From an uncultured Pelagibacteraceae bacterium (GTDB taxonomy: Bacteria; Pseudomonadota; Alphaproteobacteria; Pelagibacterales; Pelagibacteraceae), in the NCBI GenBank assembly GCA_902583295.1, contig CACHUY010000004.1, positions 1 through 63,220 on the forward strand: a stretch of DNA of 63,220 nt. The letters run 5' to 3'. Below are positions 52,526 to 63,220 of the stretch, piece after piece (within the stretch, counting starts at the first letter, position 1; each line of letters starts with the position of its first letter). A program made the position numbers and the translations under genes. The notes under the pieces were generated by a model. It did no database searches. It was not told the origin of the DNA and was given only the letters and a program-made list of their open reading frames with translations.

Positions 52526-53904
52526 TTAATTTTTCCTAAAATATATTGTTTAATTTTTTTAAGGTTATTTTCAATTATACCATAATTTTCTTTCTCATCC
52601 AAAATAAACTTTAATTCATTTGGTAAATCAGATTTCAAGTTTATAGCCTTTAAAATTGCATCTGGAAATTTACATGGGTGTGCAGTTGCAAGAACAATAT
52701 TGTTTCCTTTTAAATCATGTTTATCAAAAGCTCCATACCCTATCGCGGTGTGTGGATCTAAAATGATATTAAATTTTTCATAAATATTTTTTATCACATC
52801 TATTGTTTCCTGCTCACTCATTCTTGCCGACAAAAAATCTTGATTAATTTTTTTTAATTTCTCATCGTCGATTGTATATTTACCATTCTGTTTAATATTT
52901 TTCATATCATCTAAAGTTTGTGAACTATCATGATTATTTAAATCATAAATTAATCTCTCAAAATTACTTGCAATTTGAATGTCCATACTTGGCGAAATAG
53001 TTTCAGAGACATGTTCGGCCTCATATTTACCTTTTGAAATAGCTCTATGTAAAATGTCGTTTTGATTTGTGGCTACTATTAATTTATTAATTGGAAGACC
53101 CAACTTCTTTGCCAAATAACCTGCATATACATCTCCAAAATTTCCAGTTGGTACTGAAAAATTTATTGGCTGATTGTCATCCTCGGCTAAAAAATAACAA
53201 TAAAAATAATACACACTTTGCGCGATAATTCGGGCCCAATTAATTGAATTAACACCAGACATGTTTATCCGATTAGAAAATTCTTTATCTGAAAACATGG
53301 ATTTAACTAAATTTTGACAATCATCGAAGTTACCTTTTACACCGATATTGAATACATTCTCATCTTTTCCAGTTGTCATTAATTTTCTTTGAACAGGTGA
53401 AATACGGTTATGAGGATGAAGAACAAATATATTTAAGTTTTTTTTCCCTTTAATTGCATCTATGGCAGCTGCACCAGTATCTCCTGATGTGGCAACTACA
53501 ATATTAATCTTTTCATTTTCATTATTTAAATAAAATTCATAAAAATTACCTAAAAGTTGCATTGCAACATCTTTAAAAGCTAAGGTTGGACCATGAAACA
53601 ATTCGAGCACGGAACGGTCACCCACTTTAATAAGATCAATAACATTATCTTTTCTAAAAACTGAGTAGGATTTTTCTATTATTTTACTTAACTCACCTTC
53701 TGAAGTAAAATTACCAATAAATGGATGAATAATTTTTTTTGCTAAATCTGAATAACTTAGTTTTTTAAAATCACTAATTTCAGACTCTGAATATTTGTGT
53801 AAAGTCTCTGGGATAAAAAGACCGCCATCATCAGCAAGGCCTTTAATAAAAACATCTTTAAATTCAAAGTTTTTTGATTTGTCTCTTGTGCTTATATACT
53901 TCAT
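52522..53904 (-). CDS. thrC: Threonine synthase
   Basis: MKYISTRDKSKNFEFKDVFIKGLADDGGLFIPE; HGPTLAFKDVAMQLLG; VATSGDTGAAAIDAI. Confidence 0.97.
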   Translation of the reverse strand: MKYISTRDKSKNFEFKDVFIKGLADDGGLFIPETLHKYSESEISDFKKLSYSDLAKKIIHPFIGNFTSEGELSKIIEKSYSVFRKDNVIDLIKVGDRSVLELFHGPTLAFKDVAMQLLGNFYEFYLNNENEKINIVVATSGDTGAAAIDAIKGKKNLNIFVLHPHNRISPVQRKLMTTGKDENVFNIGVKGNFDDCQNLVKSMFSDKEFSNRINMSGVNSINWARIIAQSVYYFYCYFLAEDDNQPINFSVPTGNFGDVYAGYLAKKLGLPINKLIVATNQNDILHRAISKGKYEAEHVSETISPSMDIQIASNFERLIYDLNNHDSSQTLDDMKNIKQNGKYTIDDEKLKKINQDFLSARMSEQETIDVIKNIYEKFNIILDPHTAIGYGAFDKHDLKGNNIVLATAHPCKFPDAILKAINLKSDLPNELKFILDEKENYGIIENNLKKIKQYILGKIK

Positions 53905-54597
53905 CTAATAATTTTTTTTTCTAAAATATAGATATATTAAAAGAATTGAAATCGCCATTGAAAACCAAGTAATTGCATACTTTTTATGATTGTTTGAAAT
54001 TTTTGCAGTGATCACTCTTGGTTTTGGAATTTTATAGTTTCCATTTAAATAAATAATATAATTAGAAAATTTTCTTCCAGTCTGATTAAAAATGTCATCT
54101 CTATCAAGGGTGAACCAATAATTTTTTTTAATTTCATTTTGGGGCTTAAACATACTTGACTTAGATTGTAACATTAAAGTTCCAAGTATTTCATTTTGAT
54201 TGATTTGATTGATTTCTGGTAGATCTTTTTTATCAAAAGGTATCCAGCCCCTGTTAATTAAAAAGTTTTCATTTTCAATCAATATTGGGTTCACTACTTC
54301 AAACCCAGGTTTTCCTTTTTCATTCAAATGATATAAGTAAATTTGATTATCAAAATCAATTTGACCTGAGGTTTTTATTCTTAAATAGTTTTTTTTATTG
54401 GTTTGAGTTAATTCTACAGGATCATTTTTTAGAGAATTTTCAATTTGATTTATTAAATCTAGCTTCCAATTTAATCTATAAATTTGCCAAAAACCTAATG
54501 AGAGAAGAACAAGAATTATAAACCAAACAAATACTGAAAATAAAAATTTATTCTTCAAGAGTTGTAAATTAACTTCCCCAAATATAAATAGCAGCAA
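53905..54597 (-). CDS. surf1: SURF1-family cytochrome oxidase biogenesis protein; upstream start overlaps ctaE
   Basis: GFWQIYRLNWKLDLI; FLINRGWIPFDKKD; YAITWFSMAISILLIYLYFRKK. Confidence 0.88.
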   Translation of the reverse strand: MLLFIFGEVNLQLLKNKFLFSVFVWFIILVLLSLGFWQIYRLNWKLDLINQIENSLKNDPVELTQTNKKNYLRIKTSGQIDFDNQIYLYHLNEKGKPGFEVVNPILIENENFLINRGWIPFDKKDLPEINQINQNEILGTLMLQSKSSMFKPQNEIKKNYWFTLDRDDIFNQTGRKFSNYIIYLNGNYKIPKPRVITAKISNNHKKYAITWFSMAISILLIYLYFRKKNY

Positions 54598-55357
54598 ATA
54601 AGAATAACCAAACTACATCAACAAAATGCCAGTACCAAGCTGCTGCTTCAAATCCAAAATGATGGTCTTTAGTAAAGTGACCTAATTTTCCTCGCCATAA
54701 ACAAACAGCTAAAAATATTGTTCCAACTATTACGTGAAATCCGTGGAAACCTGTAGCCATGTAAAAAACTGCTCCATAAATGTGACCTGAATAATCAAAA
54801 GTAGCGTGGTGATATTCGTATGCTTGTAGCAATGTAAAAAAGAAACCAAGAACAACTGTCGCTGTTAATCCTTGAATAAATCCTTTTCTATCACCTTCAA
54901 GTAAAGAATGGTGAGACCATGTAACTGTAGTTCCAGATAACAACAGCACTAAAGTGTTAATTAGAGGAATATCCCATGGATCGAAAGTTTCAATATCTTT
55001 TGGAGGCCAAACATTTCCAACAAACTCGTTTGGAAATAAACTTGCATCAAAATATGCCCAGAACCAAGCTACAAAGAACATTACTTCTGATGCAATAAAC
55101 AGTGTCATTCCGTATCGATGATGAATTTGCACAACAGGAGTATGATGACCTTGATGTTCTGCTTCAATCACAACATCTCTGAACCACATATAGGCTCCAT
55201 AAATAACTAGTGCTAATCCAAGATACATTCCCCAGGAAACATCGTTATGCATGTAAAAAATTGTTCCTATTGCTAATACTAAGCATGAAAAGGATACATA
55301 TATAGGCCAAGGACTTGGGTCTACCAGGTGATAATCATGTTTTTTTTCAGCTGACAT
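54569..55357 (-). CDS. ctaE: Cytochrome c oxidase subunit III
   Basis: YHLVDPSPWPIYVSFS; RYGMTLFIASEVMFFVAWFWAYFDASLFP; ATGFHGFHVIVGTIFL; YWHFVDVVWLFLF. Confidence 0.97.
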   Translation of the reverse strand: MSAEKKHDYHLVDPSPWPIYVSFSCLVLAIGTIFYMHNDVSWGMYLGLALVIYGAYMWFRDVVIEAEHQGHHTPVVQIHHRYGMTLFIASEVMFFVAWFWAYFDASLFPNEFVGNVWPPKDIETFDPWDIPLINTLVLLLSGTTVTWSHHSLLEGDRKGFIQGLTATVVLGFFFTLLQAYEYHHATFDYSGHIYGAVFYMATGFHGFHVIVGTIFLAVCLWRGKLGHFTKDHHFGFEAAAWYWHFVDVVWLFLFAAIYIWGS

Positions 55358-55366
55358 TTTTCGTGA

Positions 55367-55901
55367 TTATGATTGTTTATAGTAATCTGTCGAGAAAAAA
55401 GTATACGACATAGTTACATCCTGTAAATTTTTTACGGTTGGATCATTGACAAGTTCTGGATCTAAATAAAAAGTCATAACATAAGTTGCTTTTTCTCCGG
55501 CTTTCAGCTCCTGCTTTTCAAAACAAAAACAACCTAATTTACTATAGTATTTTCCAAAGCTTGCAGGTGAAACGTTAAAGCTAGCAACTCCATAAGTGGT
55601 GTCATCACCATAATTTTCTACTTCAAATTCTATTTTGTTAACTTGACCAACTTTAACATCCATTACATTAGATTTTGCTTTAAAATCCCAGGTAAGATTA
55701 TTAACATTAGTATCAAATCTAACACTTACAATTTTATCTAAAACCATTTTTTGGTGGTTCTTTAGAAACTTGTGTTGTTCCTCCAAAACCAGTCACTCTA
55801 CAAAATAAATCATAAAGTGGTACAGCGGCAAAAGACAGGCCAAGCATTAAGCAGAATATACCGGCAAGTAGTATTGGGGTTAAAGTTTTTTTCTTCATCA
55901 T
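55367..55901 (-). pseudogene. cox11: Cox11/CtaG copper chaperone, split by a one-base frame change: N-terminal ORF 55734-55901 and main domain in the frame of 55367-55786
   Basis: Reverse strand frame 1: [55 protein letters not shown]; frame 2: ...[36 protein letters not shown]...KLGCFCFEKQELKAGE. Frames meet at an A6 run (55747-55752). Pseudogene versus error versus slippage is unresolved. Confidence 0.8.
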
Positions 55902-56023
55902 ATCTGTCTATCAAAAACTCCAACGTTATATAAAGTAAACACAAACAAGAAAACCATAAAAGCTAAAATTGCTACAGCAGTTAGAATATTCTTTTTTTTT
56001 GTTTTTTTATCAGGTGTGATCAT
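55898..56023 (-). CDS. Small single-TM ORF (41 aa) between cyoE and cox11, candidate cytochrome oxidase assembly microprotein
   Basis: [45 protein letters not shown] overlap with the cyoE stop and stop/start overlap with cox11; absent from the ORF track. Confidence 0.75.
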   Translation of the reverse strand: MITPDKKTKKKNILTAVAILAFMVFLFVFTLYNVGVFDRQI

Positions 56024-56931
56024 AAAATTTTATCAATCAAAAAAAGAACGAATATCAGAAATAAATATAAAATTGAATAACCAAAAATAGTTTTTGCTTT
56101 CTTTGAGTTAAATTTATTTTTCTTAAATTTGTAAAGTTCCAAACATAGAAAGTTATAATAAAGTGTTAAAATTAATGATGGTAGTAAAAAAACTAGACTT
56201 ACAAAACCAATAGCATACGGCAAAACAATGACTGGTAACATTAATAATGAATAAATTAATATATTTAATTTTGTACTCTCTACTCCATTAGTTAATGGTA
56301 GCATTGGAATTTTTGCTCTTTTATAATCATCAGATTTATATAAGCTTAAAGCCCAGAAATGAGATGGGGTCCAAAAAAAAATTATTAGAAAAAATGTTAT
56401 TGGTTCTAATGAAAGTGAATTAGTAGCAATTGTCCAACCAATTACTGGTGGCAAAGCGCCAGCCGCACCTCCAATTACTATGTTTTGTGGAGTTTTTCTC
56501 TTCAGCCAGATTGTATAGACGAAAACATAAAACAAGATCGTAGATAGCAATAAGCCAGCAGATATTCTATTAGCAAAATAGTCTAATGCTATTACAGAAA
56601 ATATTGATAAGGTAATGCCAAATACTAATGCCTGATTTTTATTTACTTTTCCAGTTGGTATTGGCCTCAAACAAGTCCTAGACATAAGCGCATCTAAATC
56701 AGATTCGTACCACATGTTAAGTGCACCTGCCGCTCCTGCACCTATTGAAACTAAAATAATACCAATGATTGCATCTTTTGTAGGAATAATATTTGGTGCC
56801 ATCAATAAGCCTACAGCACAAGTAAAGATAACTAATGACATCACTCTTGGCTTCATTAGTTTAAATAATTCAGATAAATTAAATACGTCTTCCTGACTTA
56901 AATTTCTATTTTTTAATTTAGACTTGATCAT
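56020..56931 (-). CDS. cyoE: Protohaem IX farnesyltransferase
   Basis: LFKLMKPRVMSLVIFTCAVGL; NMWYESDLDALMSRTCLRPIPTGKV; WTPSHFWALSLY. Confidence 0.96.
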   Translation of the reverse strand: MIKSKLKNRNLSQEDVFNLSELFKLMKPRVMSLVIFTCAVGLLMAPNIIPTKDAIIGIILVSIGAGAAGALNMWYESDLDALMSRTCLRPIPTGKVNKNQALVFGITLSIFSVIALDYFANRISAGLLLSTILFYVFVYTIWLKRKTPQNIVIGGAAGALPPVIGWTIATNSLSLEPITFFLIIFFWTPSHFWALSLYKSDDYKRAKIPMLPLTNGVESTKLNILIYSLLMLPVIVLPYAIGFVSLVFLLPSLILTLYYNFLCLELYKFKKNKFNSKKAKTIFGYSILYLFLIFVLFLIDKIL

Positions 56932-56963
56932 TAATTTTATGTTTAAAAAATCTAAATTAATAC

Positions 56964-59413
<2,450 letters not shown>

Positions 59414-59473
59414 TTTTAGACACTATATAAATCCTCTTTAGAAAAATTACACTTTACTTTTCGCGACAAAATA

Positions 59474-60175
59474 TCAATTAATGGCGTAATTTATGATCGA
59501 TATGGCAGAAATTACAGCTGTTTCAGATCTTAGGATGTTTTCATTAATTTTTATAGCCTGAACACCTTTGTATGAGAGAATCTCGTCTCTTTCACTCTCA
59601 GAAAAGTCTCCTTCAGGACCTACAACGATACAGGTTGGCTTGCTAGTAAGTTTTTTTAAATCTATTTTATTATTTTTTGAATTAAGATCTGTGAAAATCA
59701 AATCGACATCACTCTTATCCAGAAAATCTCTAAGATTTTGTGGGTCTTCAATATTAGGAACCTGAATTCTATTCGATTGTTCGGCTGCTTCTATAACAAC
59801 TTTTTCTAATCTTTCTTTATTTATCTTCCTAACAATTGTTCGATCAAAAATAATAGGCAAAAACTTTGTAACTCCTAACTCAGTCGCTTTTTGGATCATG
59901 AAATTAAAGTAATTAGATTTGATAGGGGAAAAAGCTAACCATAGTTCTTTAAAATTCTCTTTTTGTCTTAATTGTTTTGTAACATTAAACTCAACAATAT
60001 TTTTTGAAATACCTAAAATTTTTGCCTCCCACTCACCACTAATATTAAATAAAGAGAAAACTTCATTTTCTTTAATTCTCATAACCTTAATTACATAATG
60101 AGATTGTGATTTATCAAGTGTAGCAGTTAAATTAAGTGATAAACTTTCTGGAAAAAATAATCTAATGTTACTCAT
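59474..60175 (-). CDS. rsmE: 16S rRNA (uracil-1498-N3)-methyltransferase
   Basis: HYVIKVMRIKENEVFSLFN; QKATELGVTKFLPII; VVGPEGDFSESERDEI; LRSETAVISA. Confidence 0.95.
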   Translation of the reverse strand: MSNIRLFFPESLSLNLTATLDKSQSHYVIKVMRIKENEVFSLFNISGEWEAKILGISKNIVEFNVTKQLRQKENFKELWLAFSPIKSNYFNFMIQKATELGVTKFLPIIFDRTIVRKINKERLEKVVIEAAEQSNRIQVPNIEDPQNLRDFLDKSDVDLIFTDLNSKNNKIDLKKLTSKPTCIVVGPEGDFSESERDEILSYKGVQAIKINENILRSETAVISAISIINYAIN

Positions 60176-60191
60176 ATAGATAAATTAGTTT

Positions 60192-60854
60192 ATGAAAAAT
60201 ATTAAAGCAATAATTTTTGATGCTTATGGAACTTTATTTGATGTGAATTCATCTGCAGAGAAATGTAAAGATAAAATTGGTGATAAGTGGGAAGGTTTTG
60301 CAAATTACTGGAGAACTACTCAGCTAGAATATACTTGGCTTAGAAGTTTAATGAAAAGACATAAAGATTTTTGGCAAGTAACTGAAGAGAGTTTAGATAA
60401 ATCTATGAAAGCTTATGAAATAGATTCTTCATTGAGAAATGAATTATTAGATCTTTATAAAATTCTTTCACCATTTAAGGAAGTGCCTGCAGTTTTAAAA
60501 TCCCTTAAAGAAAAAGATTTAAAACTTGCTATTCTTTCAAATGGTACACCTACCCTTCTTAATCAATTAGTTAAAAGCAACAATTTAGATAATTTATTTG
60601 ATGATCTTTTTTCAATAGAAGAAGTTGGTATTTATAAACCAGTCTCTAAAGTTTACGATATACCAATTAAAAAATATAATATTCAAAAAAATGAAGTTAC
60701 TTTTTTAAGTGCCAACACTTGGGACGTATCAGGTGGTGGAAATTATGGATACAATTCTATTTGGGTAAATAGAAATAACAATATTTTTGATAAACTTGAC
60801 TATTCACCTAAACATCAAATTAAACAACTTGGAGAGTTACTTGATATACTTTAA
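60192..60854 (+). CDS. Haloacid dehalogenase type II-like HAD hydrolase
   Basis: KAIIFDAYGTLFDVNSSAEKC; LAILSNGTPTLLNQLVK; VTFLSANTWDVSGGGNYGYNSIWVNR. Confidence 0.9.
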   Translation: MKNIKAIIFDAYGTLFDVNSSAEKCKDKIGDKWEGFANYWRTTQLEYTWLRSLMKRHKDFWQVTEESLDKSMKAYEIDSSLRNELLDLYKILSPFKEVPAVLKSLKEKDLKLAILSNGTPTLLNQLVKSNNLDNLFDDLFSIEEVGIYKPVSKVYDIPIKKYNIQKNEVTFLSANTWDVSGGGNYGYNSIWVNRNNNIFDKLDYSPKHQIKQLGELLDIL

Positions 60855-60874
60855 TAAATTCTTATATCGTTAAA

Positions 60875-61711
60875 ATGAAAAACATTGAAATCAGTAAAAT
60901 TATTGACCCTATCCTTGCATCTGATGGTGCGGGAGTTAAATTAAAAAGAAGTATTGGTGTAGAACCAAATTATTTTGATCCATTTTTGATGTTAGATGAG
61001 TTTGGATCAGAGAATAGTGAGGATTACATTGCTGGTTTTCCACCCCATCCTCATCGAGGAATTGAAACAGTAACCTATATGTTAGCCGGAGAATTTGAGC
61101 ATAAAGATAGCACCGGGGGTGAAGGAAGAATGACGGCGGGAGATGTTCAGTGGATGAAAACCGGAAGTGGAATAATTCATTCTGAAATGCCCGCAATGAA
61201 AGAAGGTAAACTTCATGGATTTCAATTATGGATTAATATGCCTGCTAAACTAAAGATGAGTAAGCCTGAATATATTTACATAGATTCAGATAAAATGAGT
61301 GTTCATAAAGATAAAGAGAAACAGGTTAAAGTTATAGCTGGAAATTTTGAAAATGCTGAAGGCCCTGTTAAAGGTCATAATATTGAGCCAATCTATTTTG
61401 ATATTGAGCTGACCAAAGATAGATTATTTAGCTATAAATTACCTTCAACTCATAACACTTTTATTTATCTAATAAATGGTGAAATTGAAATTGGAAAAAA
61501 TAAACACAATGATGTTAAAGATAGTACTTTAATACTATTAACTCGAGGTGAAGATTTAATAGTGAAAGCTAAATCAAATGCTAAGTTCTTGGTGGTTTCT
61601 GGCAAGCCTATTAATGAGGAAATAGCAAGAGGTGGTCCATTTGTAATGAATACTAAAGCAGAAATCTTGCAAGCAGTTCAGGATTATCATAGTGGTACAT
61701 TTGTAAAATAA
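60875..61711 (+). CDS. Pirin family protein
   Basis: FDPFLMLDEFGSENSEDYIAGFPPHPHRGIETVTYMLAGEFEHKDSTGGEGRMTAGDVQWMKTGSGIIHSEMP. Confidence 0.95.
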   Translation: MKNIEISKIIDPILASDGAGVKLKRSIGVEPNYFDPFLMLDEFGSENSEDYIAGFPPHPHRGIETVTYMLAGEFEHKDSTGGEGRMTAGDVQWMKTGSGIIHSEMPAMKEGKLHGFQLWINMPAKLKMSKPEYIYIDSDKMSVHKDKEKQVKVIAGNFENAEGPVKGHNIEPIYFDIELTKDRLFSYKLPSTHNTFIYLINGEIEIGKNKHNDVKDSTLILLTRGEDLIVKAKSNAKFLVVSGKPINEEIARGGPFVMNTKAEILQAVQDYHSGTFVK

Positions 61712-61714
61712 ATT

Positions 61715-62686
61715 ATGAAAACTGTAAAAATAGAAAAATTTGGAAGTCCTGATGTACTAAAAGTCGAAAACGTTGAAATTGGCGAACCTCAATCTAATGA
61801 AGTTTTAATTAAAAACTTATCTATTGGAATAAATTATATAGATACTTATCACCGAACTGGGCTCTATCCTATTCCACTTCCTAGCGGAATTGGCCTTGAA
61901 GCCTGCGGTGTGATTGAAGAAGTAGGTCCTGAGGTTAAATTATTTAAAGTAGGAGATAGAGTTTCCCATGCTTCTATGCCTATTGGTGCATATTCAGAAA
62001 AACATATTATGCCAGAGAATAAACTTGTGCCAGTTCCAGATGGAGTTTCAGATGAAGTTGCTTCATGCGTCACATTAAAAGGAATTACTGCAGAATATTT
62101 ATTGCATAGAGCTTATCCCTTAAAAAAAGGAGACAAAGTTCTTTATCATGCAGCAGCTGGAGCGCTAGGACAAATTCTGTGTCCTTGGGCCAATTCTATT
62201 GGTGCAGAAATCATTGGTACTGTTGGCTCTAAAGAGAAGGAAGAAATTGCAAAGAAAAATGCGTGTCATCACGTAATAAACTACACTGATAAAAACTTTG
62301 TAGAAGAAGTAGAAAAAATTGTTGGAAAAAATGGAATTGACGTTGTGTATGATGGAGTAGGTTTAAAAACTTTTGAAGGTTCAATTGAAGTACTAAAAAT
62401 CAGAGGAATGATGGTAGCTTTCGGAAATGCTTCTGGTTATGTAGATACTATTGATGTAAAAAAACACATTAATGCTAAAGGTTTATTTTTTACACGTCCT
62501 TCAATTGCTCATTATACCATTAAAAGAGAAGAATTATTAGAGTCTGCAAAAAAAGTTTTTGATGCAGTTTTATCTGGTAAATTTAAAATAGAGATTTCAA
62601 AAAGATATTCTCTAGATCAAGTTAAACAAGCTCATGAGGATTTAGAAGGCAGATTACTTACTGGGCCAGCTGTTATAAAACCTTAA
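61715..62686 (+). CDS. qor: Quinone oxidoreductase, zinc-independent MDR family
   Basis: IGINYIDTYHRTGLYPIPLPSGIGLEACGVIEEVG; LYHAAAGALGQILCPWANSIGAEIIGTV. Confidence 0.93.
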   Translation: MKTVKIEKFGSPDVLKVENVEIGEPQSNEVLIKNLSIGINYIDTYHRTGLYPIPLPSGIGLEACGVIEEVGPEVKLFKVGDRVSHASMPIGAYSEKHIMPENKLVPVPDGVSDEVASCVTLKGITAEYLLHRAYPLKKGDKVLYHAAAGALGQILCPWANSIGAEIIGTVGSKEKEEIAKKNACHHVINYTDKNFVEEVEKIVGKNGIDVVYDGVGLKTFEGSIEVLKIRGMMVAFGNASGYVDTIDVKKHINAKGLFFTRPSIAHYTIKREELLESAKKVFDAVLSGKFKIEISKRYSLDQVKQAHEDLEGRLLTGPAVIKP

Positions 62687-62695
62687 ATAAATAAT

Positions 62696-63106
62696 TTATT
62701 CGTATATATCCATATCTGACATATGAAGTTTCAGAGCATTAGTTGAGACTTGAATTTCAACTATAAAAAAAATTATAGATATAATCATTGATAAACAACA
62801 CGATCCAAAAATAATTCTGGCAATAAAAATTTCGCTTAAATAAAGCCCAAAAACAGTTAACATATTAAATAAAAAGCCAAAGGCTGCAAACACCATAGAA
62901 AATTTTAAAAGACTTATTCTTTTGTTAAGATTAATAAATTGAGCTTTCCACTCTGGTGGGGTATGTTTTTCGAAAACATGAGCGTCATGTATCTTTCTAA
63001 TTAAAGCGCTTAATGTATGAAATCTATTACTATAAACACCCATCAATAAGGGGATTGCAGGAAACATTAATGCTGTAACGGTATAATCTATATTCATACG
63101 AATCAA
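62696..63106 (-). CDS. DUF2721-like membrane protein
   Basis: TALMFPAIPLLMGVYSNRFHTLSALIRKIHD, several hydrophobic helices. Confidence 0.75.
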   Translation of the reverse strand: MIRMNIDYTVTALMFPAIPLLMGVYSNRFHTLSALIRKIHDAHVFEKHTPPEWKAQFINLNKRISLLKFSMVFAAFGFLFNMLTVFGLYLSEIFIARIIFGSCCLSMIISIIFFIVEIQVSTNALKLHMSDMDIYE

Positions 63107-63146
63107 TTTGATTATGAAACTAGCCTTTGTTATTTACAAGTAAATT

Positions 63147-63220
63147 ATGAACCAACTAAACTTATTTTTCGAACTTACAAGATTAAAGAAGCCTATTGGT
63201 TTTATGCTTCTATTCTGGCC
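63147..63220 (+). CDS. ubiA: 4-hydroxybenzoate polyprenyltransferase, 5' end only (truncated by window end)
   Basis: MNQLNLFFELTRLKKPIGFMLLFW matches the UbiA N-terminus RLxKPIGxxLLxWP. Confidence 0.75.
   Translation, partial: MNQLNLFFELTRLKKPIGFMLLFW

Overview
AT-rich, very compact chromosomal window. Gene content and order look like an alphaproteobacterium of the SAR11/Pelagibacterales type (inference from protein families, synteny and base composition; no database search was run). It is mostly core genome: carB 3' end, Anbu + circularly permuted ATP-grasp, trxB, glpD/glpK, aspC, uvrB, folB, uvrC, pgsA, ilvE, a MarR/OmpR/EnvZ-type regulatory set, lgt, prs, rplY, pth, ychF, the bc1 complex (petABC), hemF, greA, tRNA-Gln(TTG)-cca, ispE, rnhB, ccrM, mutY, smc, the F0 ATP synthase operon, a retinal pathway cluster (crtI-crtB-crtY-blh), ispH-thrB-rnhA, thrC, the cytochrome aa3 oxidase/assembly cluster (surf1, ctaE, cox11, small ORF, cyoE, ctaD, ctaC), rsmE, qor and the 5' end of ubiA. 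I found no mobile element, CRISPR array, rRNA or obvious novel defence system. The best second-look items are: (i) cox11 split by a one-base frame change at an A6 run; (ii) an unlisted 41-codon membrane ORF between cyoE and cox11; (iii) tRNA-Gln whose encoded CCA end lies 3 nt before the ATG of the CCA-adding enzyme gene; (iv) a ccrM promoter with GANTC sites in the spacer and overlapping the -10; (v) an SMC that appears to lack a hinge; (vi) divergent mutY/DUF721 start codons abutting in CATATG; (vii) a GlpD lacking its C-terminal domain; (viii) a reduced Anbu locus.
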